NCBI GenBank assembly: GCA_014843695.1
Contig: CM026397.1
Coordinates: forward strand, 37,421,858 to 37,485,857
Origin: Archivesica marissinica
Taxonomy: Eukaryota > Mollusca > Bivalvia > Venerida > Vesicomyidae
Direction of reading: 5' to 3'
Length of the DNA: 64,000 nucleotides
Numbering within the stretch: position 1 is the stretch's first letter; every line of letters starts with the position of its first letter. A program made the position numbers and the translations under genes. The notes under the pieces are model-generated. The model searched no databases. It saw nothing but the letters and a program-made list of their open reading frames with translations, and was not told the DNA's origin. Positions 36,211 to 48,300 of this stretch are shown in pieces.

Positions 36211-37975
36211 AACTTCAGCAGTCTATGGTCCTTTCTACAATGTTCCAACTATATATCCATTCGCAGGTTGCTAGCACTGGTCAGTGCCGAAGGGACCGCT
36301 GTGTAGACGGGCGTGATAGAGATATATATCTGGAACTCCATCCCAACTATTCAGAGCTGTAACTCTATTCCAGCTTTTTGCTCGAAGCTAGACCCTATTC
36401 CAACTATTCGAAGCTGGAATCCGATTTCAACTATTCCCAGCTATAACTCCATTCCAGCTATTCGAACCCTGGAACTCCATTCCAACTATTCGAACCCTGG
36501 AACTCCATTCCAACTATTCGAAGCCGTATTTCTATTCCACCTATCCGATGCTGAAACCCTATTGTTGCTATACGTATGTGTGTGCAAACATACCACGTAA
36601 CATAAAGTTCGGTTTGAAGGGGTTTTCTGTATAGAGGGAATTTCATAATGGGGTACGTATAAATAATTTGATTAATTTTTAGTGTACAATAGATTATACT
36701 GAAAAAGTAACCGAATGTTTGTTTAAAAGAATAGTCAATAGAGAAAAATAGGGAACCGAACCAAGAAATTTGATCGATTTGGAGGAAATATTACCTTAGT
36801 GGTTCCGGGTTTTGAGGGGTTTCACTGTACTATGTTTCAACTATATGCAATTAGCATTGTTCAATTAAGAAATAATATTAGTCTTTCAGTTATTTAGTGG
36901 CGAATAAAACACGGTTTGGAGTTGTGACGCATGAGAATTAACCATGCAGGCCATAAGCCTAAGTGGTTAATTCCGGCAATCAGAACGACAAACCATGTTT
37001 TGTTCCACAATAAATAACACAAATACAATTAGTATTTCCATTCTAACATTAAAAAGCACAAAAATAATTGGTGTTATATTTAAGAAAGCGTAAATGACAA
37101 AAATGCTAGTAAAATGACGCCACGTTGGACATCACGCGCTAAACCATTTTGTTTATTGCAGATTTAAACACAGTAAATTTCTTCTTTGTGTATACAGACA
37201 AAATACCGAGTCATGTTAGAATGTTTGACAAAAAATGATGGCATCTGTTGATCAGGTCCGATTAAATTGGCTGGGCCGGGATACTGATCATAGTAGTTTT
37301 ATACGTTGGAAAAATCTGAGATACAAAGATGAAAGGCTGGGACTTAAAGATACGGAACTCTCGCAGATTGTTGGAAAGAAAGAGGATGAACAAATAGCCC
37401 ATGAAGAACGAGCTGCGGGCAGGAAGAGAAAAAACATATGCTTGAATGCACGAAGGAAGAAACTGCACTGAAAGAGAACAGGAGGAACGAGAGGCAGCCA
37501 TAATACCATATTAAGGCACAAAAAAAGGATAACTCATTGGAAATGATATGGGGATATGTCATGAATTTTTGTCAACATTGAAATATGCTACGGGCATATA
37601 GTTGATACATAGTAGTGACTAAGCTTTGGTCGGGGATGTTTGAATACACATACGTACAGCTGCAATAGGGTTCCAGCTTCGGATAGTTGGAATAGAATTA
37701 CGGCTTCGAACAGTTGGATTTGAGCTCCAAATTCGAATATCTAGAATAAAGTTACAGCTTGGAATAGTGGAAACAGGATTCCAGCTTGGAATAGTGGAAT
37801 AGAGTCCTGCAACGAACATGCTGAAATAGAGCTAGAGCTCCAAATAGTTGGAATAGTTCCAGATATATATCACCATCAAGCCCATCTACATAGAGGTTCC
37901 TTCGATGATAGCCAGTCTGGCAACTTGTGAATGGCTATAGAGTTGGAACATTGCACCATAGCCTGCTGAAGTTGT
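36208..37975. mobile_element. Foldback-like element with about 350-bp inverted arms
   Basis: The left arm (36208 to about 36560) is the reverse complement of the right arm (about 37650 to 37975). The outer 140 bp are unique (CAATGTTCCAACT, GATATATATCTGGAACT) and the inner parts are about 30-bp tandem repeats (AACTATTCGAAGCTGGAA). Long inverted arms built of tandem repeats recall foldback elements, but no target duplication or transposase is identified. Position 1 of the window starts inside another right arm. Confidence 0.6.
37235..37471 (+). other. Unrecognised 78-codon open frame inside the foldback-like element
   Basis: It starts MMASVDQVRLNWLGRD and ends basic (KEDEQIAHEERAAGRKRKN, then LNARRKKLH). 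I do not recognise it. Its place between the inverted arms suggests a relic of element sequence, or chance. Confidence 0.2.
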
Positions 37976-38023
37976 GAATAATAGCTCACATAAATAGAGA
38001 AACATCTCAGAATACGCATCATA

Positions 38024-38160
38024 CAGACAGATCTGTAGTCCAGTGGTAACACGCTGGACTGGTAATCCAGGGATCATAGGTCTGTATCATGGCACTATCC
38101 TCCAAAATCTAAAATGACTAATCTCTTCATGAGGCATCGCTCATATGGGCAACCGATAAA
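38024..38160 (+). mobile_element. SINE-A, internally deleted copy (copy B side)
   Basis: It has the same deletion junction as 212-358 (CCAGGGATCATAGGTCTGTA), so the deletion is older than the duplication. Confidence 0.75.
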
Positions 38161-38853
38161 TAAACGTAAAACACACACACACACAATACGCATCACGGAG
38201 TTACAGAGGCCCAGATGATGCAACGATAAATAAACGTAAAACACACACAATACGTATCACGGAGTTAGAGAGGCCCAGATGATAGAGTGCTGCTGAAACA
38301 TATAGAATTTCAGATTATACGGTCAATTAACATTAGTAGTATAAAAACATGATGAAACGAAACTTTTAAAACTTGTAGATCACAAGCCTTACCCGATACG
38401 TACCTTAAACTGGTACTCGTATAGTCTGCTGTATTATGCTGAATTTAATTATGTCATTTGCACAATTATTGACAATTTAAAGTAAAAACTAACTGATTAA
38501 TTATAATTATTATGTTTATCGATTATTGGTTAAATATTTCAACTATCTTTTTCGATCGTTGGCACAGGCCCGGCGGTATGTCTTTGATCAGGTAAATTTG
38601 CCGAATGAAAATCGCACATAACAAGTGTGAAATACTGCTTATTACTAATGAATGAATGAATGAATGAATGGTGTTTTACGGCGCATCAATGCTTATTACT
38701 ACTGAAGGTGACTAAATGAGAAATTTAAAAAACGAAATATTTTACATAACGGAGCCAGTTATATGTATAATGAAACAGGACTCTGACCAGACTTCGAGAT
38801 AACCAGAGAATTTGACCTAAACGACTTTGAAACAAACGGATGTAGCCACAAAA

Positions 38854-39356
38854 CTACTCAACAGTGCATTTGCGATGGCATGTCTGGAAGGCATTTCTAA
38901 CTTTAGATTTGATTTTTTTCCATAGCCGTCTCAAACAGCCATGCCTCTTTTGTGCAACTGTTACAATCTCATCTTCAAAATCACCAAAATCCCACTCATC
39001 AGAACTACATGTCACAGACGATGCAGCTGACTGTGACTTGCTAGATGGATCTGTATCCTCAGAACTACATGTCACAGACGATGCAGCTGACTGTGACCTG
39101 CTAGATTGATCTGTATCCTCAGAACTACATGTCACAGACGATGCAGCTGACAGTGACTGGCTAGATTGATCTGTATCCTCAGAACTAGATGTCACAGACG
39201 ATGCAGCTGACTGTGACCTGCTAGAATGATTTGTATCTTCAGTATCAGAACTCACGCCTGAGTCATCTTTGATGTTGCTAATCTGTTCTTGAGGTGGAGC
39301 TTCTTTGACTTTTATTGCACCTAGAGCATCATCCACTTCTTCATCTCTTGTCACAG
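38854..39356 (-). CDS. USP last exon with 20-residue Ser/acidic repeats and basic tail (copy B)
   Basis: The acceptor is CTTGTAG. The exon reads AVTRDEEVDDALGAIKV, then a Ser-rich acidic region with repeats of 20 residues of the form SSEDTDxSSxSxSAASSVTC (three perfect-length units after one diverged unit), then SSDEWDFGDFEDE and a basic end with RRLWKKIKSKVRNAF, stopping at TAG 38854-38856. Many SxxD/E sites suggest casein-kinase-2-type phosphorylation (inference). It has one 60-bp repeat unit more than copy A. No transmembrane segment is seen. Confidence 0.92.
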
Positions 39357-42300
39357 CTACAAGAAGTGGAAATATAACACATGTTATTTGACAATGTTGA
39401 AACATACGACTCATATTAGCCATACACAATGGTTGCAATGCACTAATTTACTGAAATTATTCTTAGTATGTTTCCTTATGTTCCTAGACCAATTGCTTTT
39501 ATATGTTGAAACTGTCAACTACTTTGGTGCTATGAAATGCATCTTTGCTCCAGGGCAAACACTGCTTTTTCTAGTGAATATTTTAAAAATGGTTTGTAGG
39601 CGTATGTTTAAGTAGACTAGTAGCGCTAAATTTCTACAGCATTAGAGCTCATTCTAGGTCAGGGTTAGGGTCTACAGCATTAGAGCTCATTCTAGGTCAG
39701 GGTCTACAGCATTAGAGCTCATTCTAGGTCAGGGTTAGGGTCTACAGCATTAGAGCTCATTCTAGGTCAGGGTTAGGGTCTACAGCATTAGAGCTCATTC
39801 TAGGTCAGGGTCTGCAGCATTAGAGCTCATTCTAGGTCAGGGTTAGGGTCTACAGCATTAGAGCTCATTCTAGGTCAGGGTCTACAGCATTAGAGCTCAT
39901 TCTAGGTCAGGGTCTACAGCATTAGAGCTCATTCTAGGTCAGGGTCTACCACATTAGAGCTCATTCTAGGTCAGGGTTAGGGTCTACAGCATTAGAGCTC
40001 ATTCTAGGTCAGGGTTAGGGTCTACAGCATTAGAGCTCATTCTAGGTTAGGGTATGCAGCATTAGAGCTCATTCTAGGTCAGGGTTAGGGTCTGCAGCAT
40101 TAGAGCTCATTCTAGGTCAGGGTCTACAGCATTAGAGCTCATTCTAGGTCAGGGTTAGGGTCTACAGCATTAGAGCTCATTCTAGGTCAGGGTCTACAGC
40201 ATTAGAGCTCATTCTAGGTCAGGGTTAGGTCTACAGCATTATAGCTCATTCTAGGTCAGGGTCTACAGCATTAGAGCTCATTCTAGGTCAGGGTTAGGGT
40301 CTACAGCATTAGAGCTCATTCTAGGTCAGGGTCTACAGCATTAGAGTTCATTCTAGGTCAGGGTCTACAGCATTAGAGCTCATTCTAGGTCAGGGTTAGG
40401 GACTACATCATTACAGCTCATTCTAGGTCAGGGTTAGGGTCTACAGCATTAGAGCTCATTCTAGGTCAGGGTTAGGGTCTACAGCATTAGAGCTCATTCC
40501 AGGTCAGGGTCTACAGCATTAGAGCTCAATCTAGGTTAGGGTCTACAGCATTAGAGCTCATTCTAGGTCAGGGTTAGGGTCTACAGCATTAGAGCTCATT
40601 CCAGGTTAGGGTCTACAGCATTAGAGCTCAATCTAGGTTAGGGTCTACAGCATTAGAGCTCATTCTAGGTCAGGGTTGTTGGTTTGGTTAGGGTCTACAG
40701 CATTAAGGGTCTCAGCATTAGAGCTCATTCTAGGTCAGGGTCTACAGCATTAGAGCTCATTCTAGGTCAGGGTCTACAGCATTAGAGCTCATTCTAGGTA
40801 GGGTCAGGTTAGGGTCTACAGCATTAGAGCTCATTCTAGGTCAGGGTCTACAGCATTAGAGCTCATTCTAGGTCAGGGTCTGCAGCATTAGAGCTCATTC
40901 TAGGTCAGGGTCTACAGCATTAGAGCTCATTCTAGGTCAGGGTGGGTCTACAGCATTAGAGTCATTCAGGTTAGGGTCTACAGCATTAGAGCTCAATCTA
41001 GGTAGGGTTAGGGTCTACAGCATTAGAGCTCAATCTAGGTAGGGTCTACAGCATTACAGCTCATTCTAGGTCAGGGTTAGGGTCTGCAGCATTAGAGCTC
41101 ATTCTAGGTCAGGGTCTACAGCATTAGAGCTCATTCTAGGTCAGGGTTAGGGTCTACAGCATTAGAGCTCATTCTAGGTTAGGGTCTACAGCATTAGAGT
41201 TCATTCTAGGTTAGGGTCTACAGCATTAGAGCTCAATCTAGGTCAGGGTTAGGGTCTACAGCATTAGAGCTCATTCTAGGTCAGGGTCTGCAGCATTAGA
41301 GCTCATTCTAGGTCAGGGTCTACAGCATTAGAGCTCATTCTAGGTCAGCGTTAGGGTCTACAGCGTTAGAGCTCATTCTAGGTCAGGGTTGGGTCTACAG
41401 CATTAGAGTTCATTCTAGGTTAGGGTCTACAGCATTAGAGCTCAATCTAGGTTAGGGTCTACAACATTAGAGCTCAATCTAGGTCAGGGTCTACAGCATT
41501 ATAGCTCATTCTATGTCAGGATTAGGGTCTACAGCATTAGAGTTCATTCTAGGTCATGGTTAGGGTCTACAGCATTAGAGTTCATTCTAGGTCAGGATTA
41601 GGGTCTACAACATTAGAGCTCGTTCTAGGTCAGGGTATACAGCATTAGAGCTCATTCTAGGTCAGGGTTAGGGTCTACAGCATTAGAGCTCATTCTAGGT
41701 CAGGATCTACAGCATTAGAGCTCATTCTAGGTCAGGGTCTACAGCATTAGAGCTCATTCTAGGTCAGGGTCTACAGCATTAGAGCTCATTCTAGGTCAGG
41801 GTTAGGGTCTGCAGCATTAGAGCTCATTCTAGGTCAGGGTTAGGGTCTACAGCATTAGAGCTCATTCTAGGTCAGGGTCTGCAGCATTAGAGCTCATTCT
41901 AGGTCAGGGTCTACAGCATTAGAGCTCATTCTAGGTCAGGGTCTACAACATTAGAGCTCGTTCTAGGTCAGGGTCTACAGCATTAGAGCTCATTCTCGGT
42001 CAGGGTTAGGGTCTACAGCATTACAGCTCATTCTAGGTCAGGGTTAGGGTCTACAGCATTAGAGCTCATTCTAGGTCAGGATTAGGGTCTACAGCATTAG
42101 AGCTCATTCTAGGTCAGGGTTAGGGTCTGCAGCATTAGAGCTCATTCTAGGTCAGGGTCTGCAGCATTAGAGCTCATTCTAGGTCAGGGTTAGGGTCTAC
42201 AGCATTAGAGCTCATTCCAGGTCAGGGTCTACCGCATTAGAGCTCATTCTAGGTCAGGGTCTGCAGCATTAGAGCTCATTCTAGGTCAGGGTCTACAGCA

Positions 42301-45300
42301 TTAGAGCTCATTCTAGGTCAGGGTTAGGGTCTACAGCATTACAGCTCATTCTAGGTCAGGGTTAGGGTCTGCAGCATTAGAGCTCATTCTAGGTCAGGAT
42401 TAGGGTCTACAGCATTAGAGCTCATTCTAGGTCAGGATTAGGGTCTACAGCATTAGAGCTCATTCTAGGTCAGGGTTAGGGTCTACAGCATTACAGCTCA
42501 TTCTAGGTCAGGATTAGGGTCTACAGCATTAGAGCTCATTCTAGGTTGGGTTGGTTGGGGTTGGTTGGTTTTGGTGGGTTGTTGGTTTAGGTCAGGGTCT
42601 ACGCATTAGAGCTCATTCTAGGTCAGGGTTAGGGTCTGCAGCATTAGAGCTCATTCTAGGTCAGGGTTAGGGTCTACAGCATTACAGCTCATTCTAGGTC
42701 AGGGTCTACAGCATTAGAGCTCATTCTAGGTCAGGGTTAGGGTCTACAACATTAGAGCTCATTCTAGGTCAGAACTTTTGGGAGAAAAGTGAGAAAGCAC
42801 GCTATTGCGTCCTTAAATTGTGTTATTTAATAAATTTCAATAAAATATGGTTAAAATTCACAGTATGACGATTAAATACAACATTTGAATAGGAGTGCTT
42901 TATAATGGGCCAGTGTATCATACTGGACAAAATTCTGTATGAAAATAATGTTTTTTATTTTAGGGAGAAGTGAGGCCCCAAGAGGGAGAAGTCAGGGTCT
43001 GAGGATAAATGACGTTTGAATTGAGGATGCTCAACATCCTGTGCATGACTGGTTTACCTTTACTGCTGGCAGTCTTTCTTGTACTTGGTACAGCCGGTAT
43101 GCTAGGCAGGGTCTCTTCTACAGCAGCATGTTCCTACAAAAGTGGACATATAGTCATGTATCTACTGTTGAAAGCATTGAAGTACATGCATGCATACATG
43201 TACAGTGAGTGGTCCATCCATCACATCATGCATACATACATGTACAATGAGTGGTCCATCCATCACATCATGCATACATACATGTACAATGAGTGGTCCA
43301 TCCATCACATCATGCATGCATACATGTACAGTGAGTGGTCCATCCATCACATCATGCATACATGTACAGTGAGTGGTCCATCCATCACATCATGCATACA
43401 TGTACAGTGAGTGGTCCATCCATCACATCATGCATGCATACATGTACAGTGAGTGGTCCATCCACCACATCATACATGCATACACGTACAGTGAGTGGTC
43501 CATCCATCACATCATGCATGCATGTACAGTGAGTGGTCCATCCATCCATCCTCACATCATGCATGCATGTACAGTGAGTGGTCCATCCATCACATCATGC
43601 ATACATGTACAGTGAGTGGTCCATCCATCACATCATGCATACATGTACAGTGAGTGGTCCATCCATCACATCATGCATACATGTACAGTGAGTGGTCCAT
43701 CCATCACATGCATACATGTACAGTGAGTGGTCCATCCATCACATCATGCATACATACATGTACAGTGAGTGGTCCATCCATCACATCATGCATGCATACA
43801 TGTACAGTGAGTGGTCCATCCATCACATCATGCATGCATACATGTACAGTGAGTGGTCCACCCATCACATCATGCATGCATACATGTACAGTGAGTGGTC
43901 CATCCATCACATCATGCATACATGTACAGTGAGTGGTCCATCCATCACATCATGCATGCATGTACAGTGAGTGGTCCGTCCATCACATCATGCATACATG
44001 TACAGTGAGTGGTCCATCTATCACATCATGCATACATGTACAATGAGTGGTCCATCAGTCACAATATGCATACATGTACAGTGAGTGGTCCATCCATCAC
44101 ATCATGCATACATGTACAGTGAGTGGTCCATCCATCACATCATGCATACATGTACAGTGAGTGGTCCATCACATCATGCATGCATACATGTACAGTGAGT
44201 GGTCCATCCATCACATCATGCATGCATACATGTACAGTGAGTGGTCCATCCATCACATCATGCATGCATACATGTACAGTGAGTGGTCCATCCATCACAT
44301 CATGCATACATGTACAGTGAGTGGTCCATCCATCACATCATGCATACATGTACAGTGAGTGGTCCATCCATCATGTCATGCATACATGTACAGTGAGTGA
44401 TGTACAGTGAGTGGTCCATCCATCACAACATGCATACATGTACAGTGAGTGGTCCATCCATCACATCATGCATACATGTACAGTGAGTGATGTACAGTGA
44501 GTGGTCCATCCATCACATCATGCATACATGTACAGTGAGTGGTCCATCCATCACTCATGCATACATGTACAGTGAGTGGTCCATCCATCACATCATGCAT
44601 ATATGTACAGTGAGTGGTCCATCCATCACATCATGCATACATGTACAGTGAGTGGTCCATCCATCACATCATGCATACATGTACAGTGAGTGGTCCATCC
44701 ATCACATCATGCATACATGTACAGTGAGTGGTCCATCCATCACATGCATACATGTACAGTGAGTGGTCCATCCATCACATCATGCATACATACATGTACA
44801 GTGAGTGGTCCATCCATCACATCATGCATGCATACATGTACAGTGAGTGGTCCATCCATCACATCATGCATGCATACATGTACAGTGAGTGGTCCACCCA
44901 TCACATCATGCATGCATACATGTACAGTGAGTGGTCCATCCATCACATGCATACATGTACAGTGAGTGGTCCATCCATCACATCATGCATACATGTACAG
45001 TGAGTGGTCCATCCATCACATCATGCATGCATGTACAGTGAGTGGTCCGTCCATCACATCATGCATACATGTACAGTGAGTGGTCCATCTATCACATCAT
45101 GCATACATGTACAATGAGTGGTCCATCAGTCACAATATGCATACATGTACAGTGAGTGGTCCATCCATCACATCATGCATACATGTACAGTGAGTGGTCC
45201 ATCCATCACATCATGCATGCATACATGTACAGTAGTGATAAACCGATTATCGCTAAGTCGCCGACAATCGTTCGCCGGCATGGACATCGGCGATAATCGA

Positions 45301-48300
45301 TTGTGAAAATGTGTAATCGATTATAATCAACGAGTCTTTTTTTTTTTTTTTTTGGAACCACGTTTAAGGCCCGTTGATTTTCCTCGTCATAGGTGACCTG
45401 TGGGTCGAGGGCATCCCACAAGCACCTTACAATAATGTACATTTTTTAACGAGTAGAATAAGCAAACGGCATGAATAATAGTGCATATAAATATATCAAG
45501 TCATTATCATGTTGGCCTTAAAGTGCTGAAAAAATGTTCAGTTACACTTAGAAAAAAGAGAAGAGAAAAGTGGTCTGCAGCCTACATTCTACCAAGTGAT
45601 TGATGACAATTATTTTCAATATATGTAATTTTAAATTAAAACTTTTTAGCATATTGCTTCCATATTTCGTCAAATTCAAATAATTTGTTCTGTATTGAAG
45701 CTGTCTCAAGTTCAGTATCATATAATAGTTTTAATCGACACATCAGATGTTGAACGGATGGTTTTATGTCTTTATTTTTGTCTCTTACTTTTACCTCAAA
45801 TAAAACTACGATTTACTATTGGCTGTATTTTATTAGCATTGCACGTTTGCAACAACAATTCTAACTGTATCTAGTACTAGACTTTTCACTAGTATGTCAC
45901 TAAGTGTTCTGTCCTCTATTAACTTAAAAACTAATTTTATATCAGGTGGCAGTCCAGTAACTTAAAGTCTAGTACTCAGATGTAACTGAGTAACTAATTT
46001 GTCGAAACTAGTAACTTGTAAGTAATTTATTAGTACTAAATAGATTGTTAAACTCACAAATTAGATGGAATGATTTTGATTTATAACTATATCAATTGCC
46101 CGATTAATAATCGATTTACCCGTCCAATTATTCCGATTAATCGATTATGGATTTTGAAACCGATGCACATCACTAATGTACAGTGAGTGGTCCATCCATC
46201 ACAATATGCATACATGTACAGTGAGTGGTCCATCCATCACATCATGCATACATGTACAGTGAGTGGTCCATCAATCACATCATGCATACATGTACAGTGA
46301 GTGGTCCATCAATCACATCATGCATACATGTACAGTGAGTGGTCCATCCATCACATCATGCATACATCATGTACAGTGAGTGGTCCATCCATCACATCAT
46401 GCATACATACATGTACAGTGAGTGGTCCATCCATCACATCATGCATACATGTACAGTGAGTGGTCCATCCATCACATCATGCATACATGTACAGTGAGTG
46501 GTCCATCCATCACATCATGCATACATGTACAGTGAGTGGTCCATCCATCACATCATGCATACATGTACAGTGAGTGGTCCATCCATCACATCATGCATAC
46601 ATGTACAGTGAGTGGTCCATCCATCACATCATGCATACATGTACAGTGAGTGGTCCATCCATCACATCATGCATACATACATGTACAGTGAGTGGTCCAT
46701 CCATCACATCATGCATACATGTACAGTGAGTGGTCCATCCATCACATCATGCATACATGTACAGTGAGTGGTCCATCCATCACATCATGCATACATGTAC
46801 AGTGAGTGGTCCATCCATCACATCATGCATACATGTACAGTGAGTGGTCCATCCATCACATCATGCATACATGTACAGTGAGTGGTCCACCCATCACATC
46901 ATGCAATCTCATTTGTTTAACAGTGAGTGGTCCATCAATCATACAATCTCATTTGTTTAACAGTGAGTGGTCCATCAATCATACAATCTCATTTGTTTAA
47001 CAGTGAGTGGTCCATCAATCATACAATCTCATTTGTTTAACAGTGAGTGGTCCATCAATCATACAATCTCATTTGTTTAACAGTGAGTGGTCCATCAATC
47101 ATACAATCTCATCTGTTTAACAGTGAGTGGTCCATCAATCATACAATCTCATCTGTTTAACAGTGAGTGGTCCATCAATCATACAATCTCATCTGTTTAA
47201 CAGTGAGTGGTCCATCAATCATACAATCTCATCTGTTTAACAGTGAGTGGTCCATCAATCATACAATCTCATCTGTTTAACAGTGAGTGGTCCATCTATT
47301 ACGCTCATTGACATTTTTTGAGAAATAATAATGTTTAAGATTGTTTTGACATATATATAATTTATGAAATCATACGATTTATGGCAAAATTTCCAGTTCA
47401 ATGTCACTGGCACTGGGACTCTGAAGGTGTAGAGAATTAGTCCTTGAATGTGCATGGGCACTGGGACTCTGAAGGTGTAGGGAATTAGTCCTTGAATGTG
47501 CATGCACTGGCACTGGGACTCTGAAGGTGTAGAGAATTAGTCCTTGAATGTGCATGCACTGGCACTCTGAAGGTGTAGAGAATTAGTCCTTGAATGTGCA
47601 CTGGCACTGGGACTCTGAAGGTGTAGATAATTAGTCCTTGAATGTGCATGCACTGGCATTGGGACTCCGAAGGTGTAGGGAATTAGTCCTTGAATGTGCA
47701 TGCACTGGCACTCTGAAGGTGTAGAGAATTAGTCCTTGACTGTGCATGGGCACTGGGACTCTGAAGGTGTAGAGAATTAGTCCTTGAATGTGCATGCACT
47801 GGGACTCTGAAGGTGTAGAGAATTAGTCCTTGAATGTGCATGGGCACTGGGACTCTGAAGGTGTAGAGAATTAGTCCTTGAATGTGCATGCACTGGCACT
47901 AGGACTCTGAAGGTGTAGAGAATTAGTCCTTGAATGTGCATGCACTGGCATTGGGACTCCGAAGTTGTAGAGAATTAGTCCTTGAATGTGCATGCACTGG
48001 CATTGGGACTCCGAAGGTGTAGAGAATTAGTCCTTGAATGTGCATGCACTGGCATTGGGACTCCGAAGTTGTAGAGAATTAGTCCTTGAATGTGCATGCA
48101 CTGGCATTGGGACTCCGAAGTTGTAGAGAATTAGTCCTTGAATGTGCATGCACTGGCATTGGGACTCTGAAGGTGTAGAGAATTAGTCCTTGAATGTGCA
48201 CTGGCACTGGGACTCTGTGAAGGTGTAGAGAATTAGTCCTTGAATGTGCATGCACTAGCACTGGGACTCTGAAGATGTAGAGAATTAGTCCTTGAATGTG

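Noticed and set aside
37235..37471. A small real gene
   Set aside because: I recognise no family or splice context, and it lies inside an inverted-repeat element.
39633..42772. Interstitial telomere or chromosome-fusion site
   Set aside because: TTAGGG never occurs in consecutive copies. It is a single hexamer inside a longer unit.
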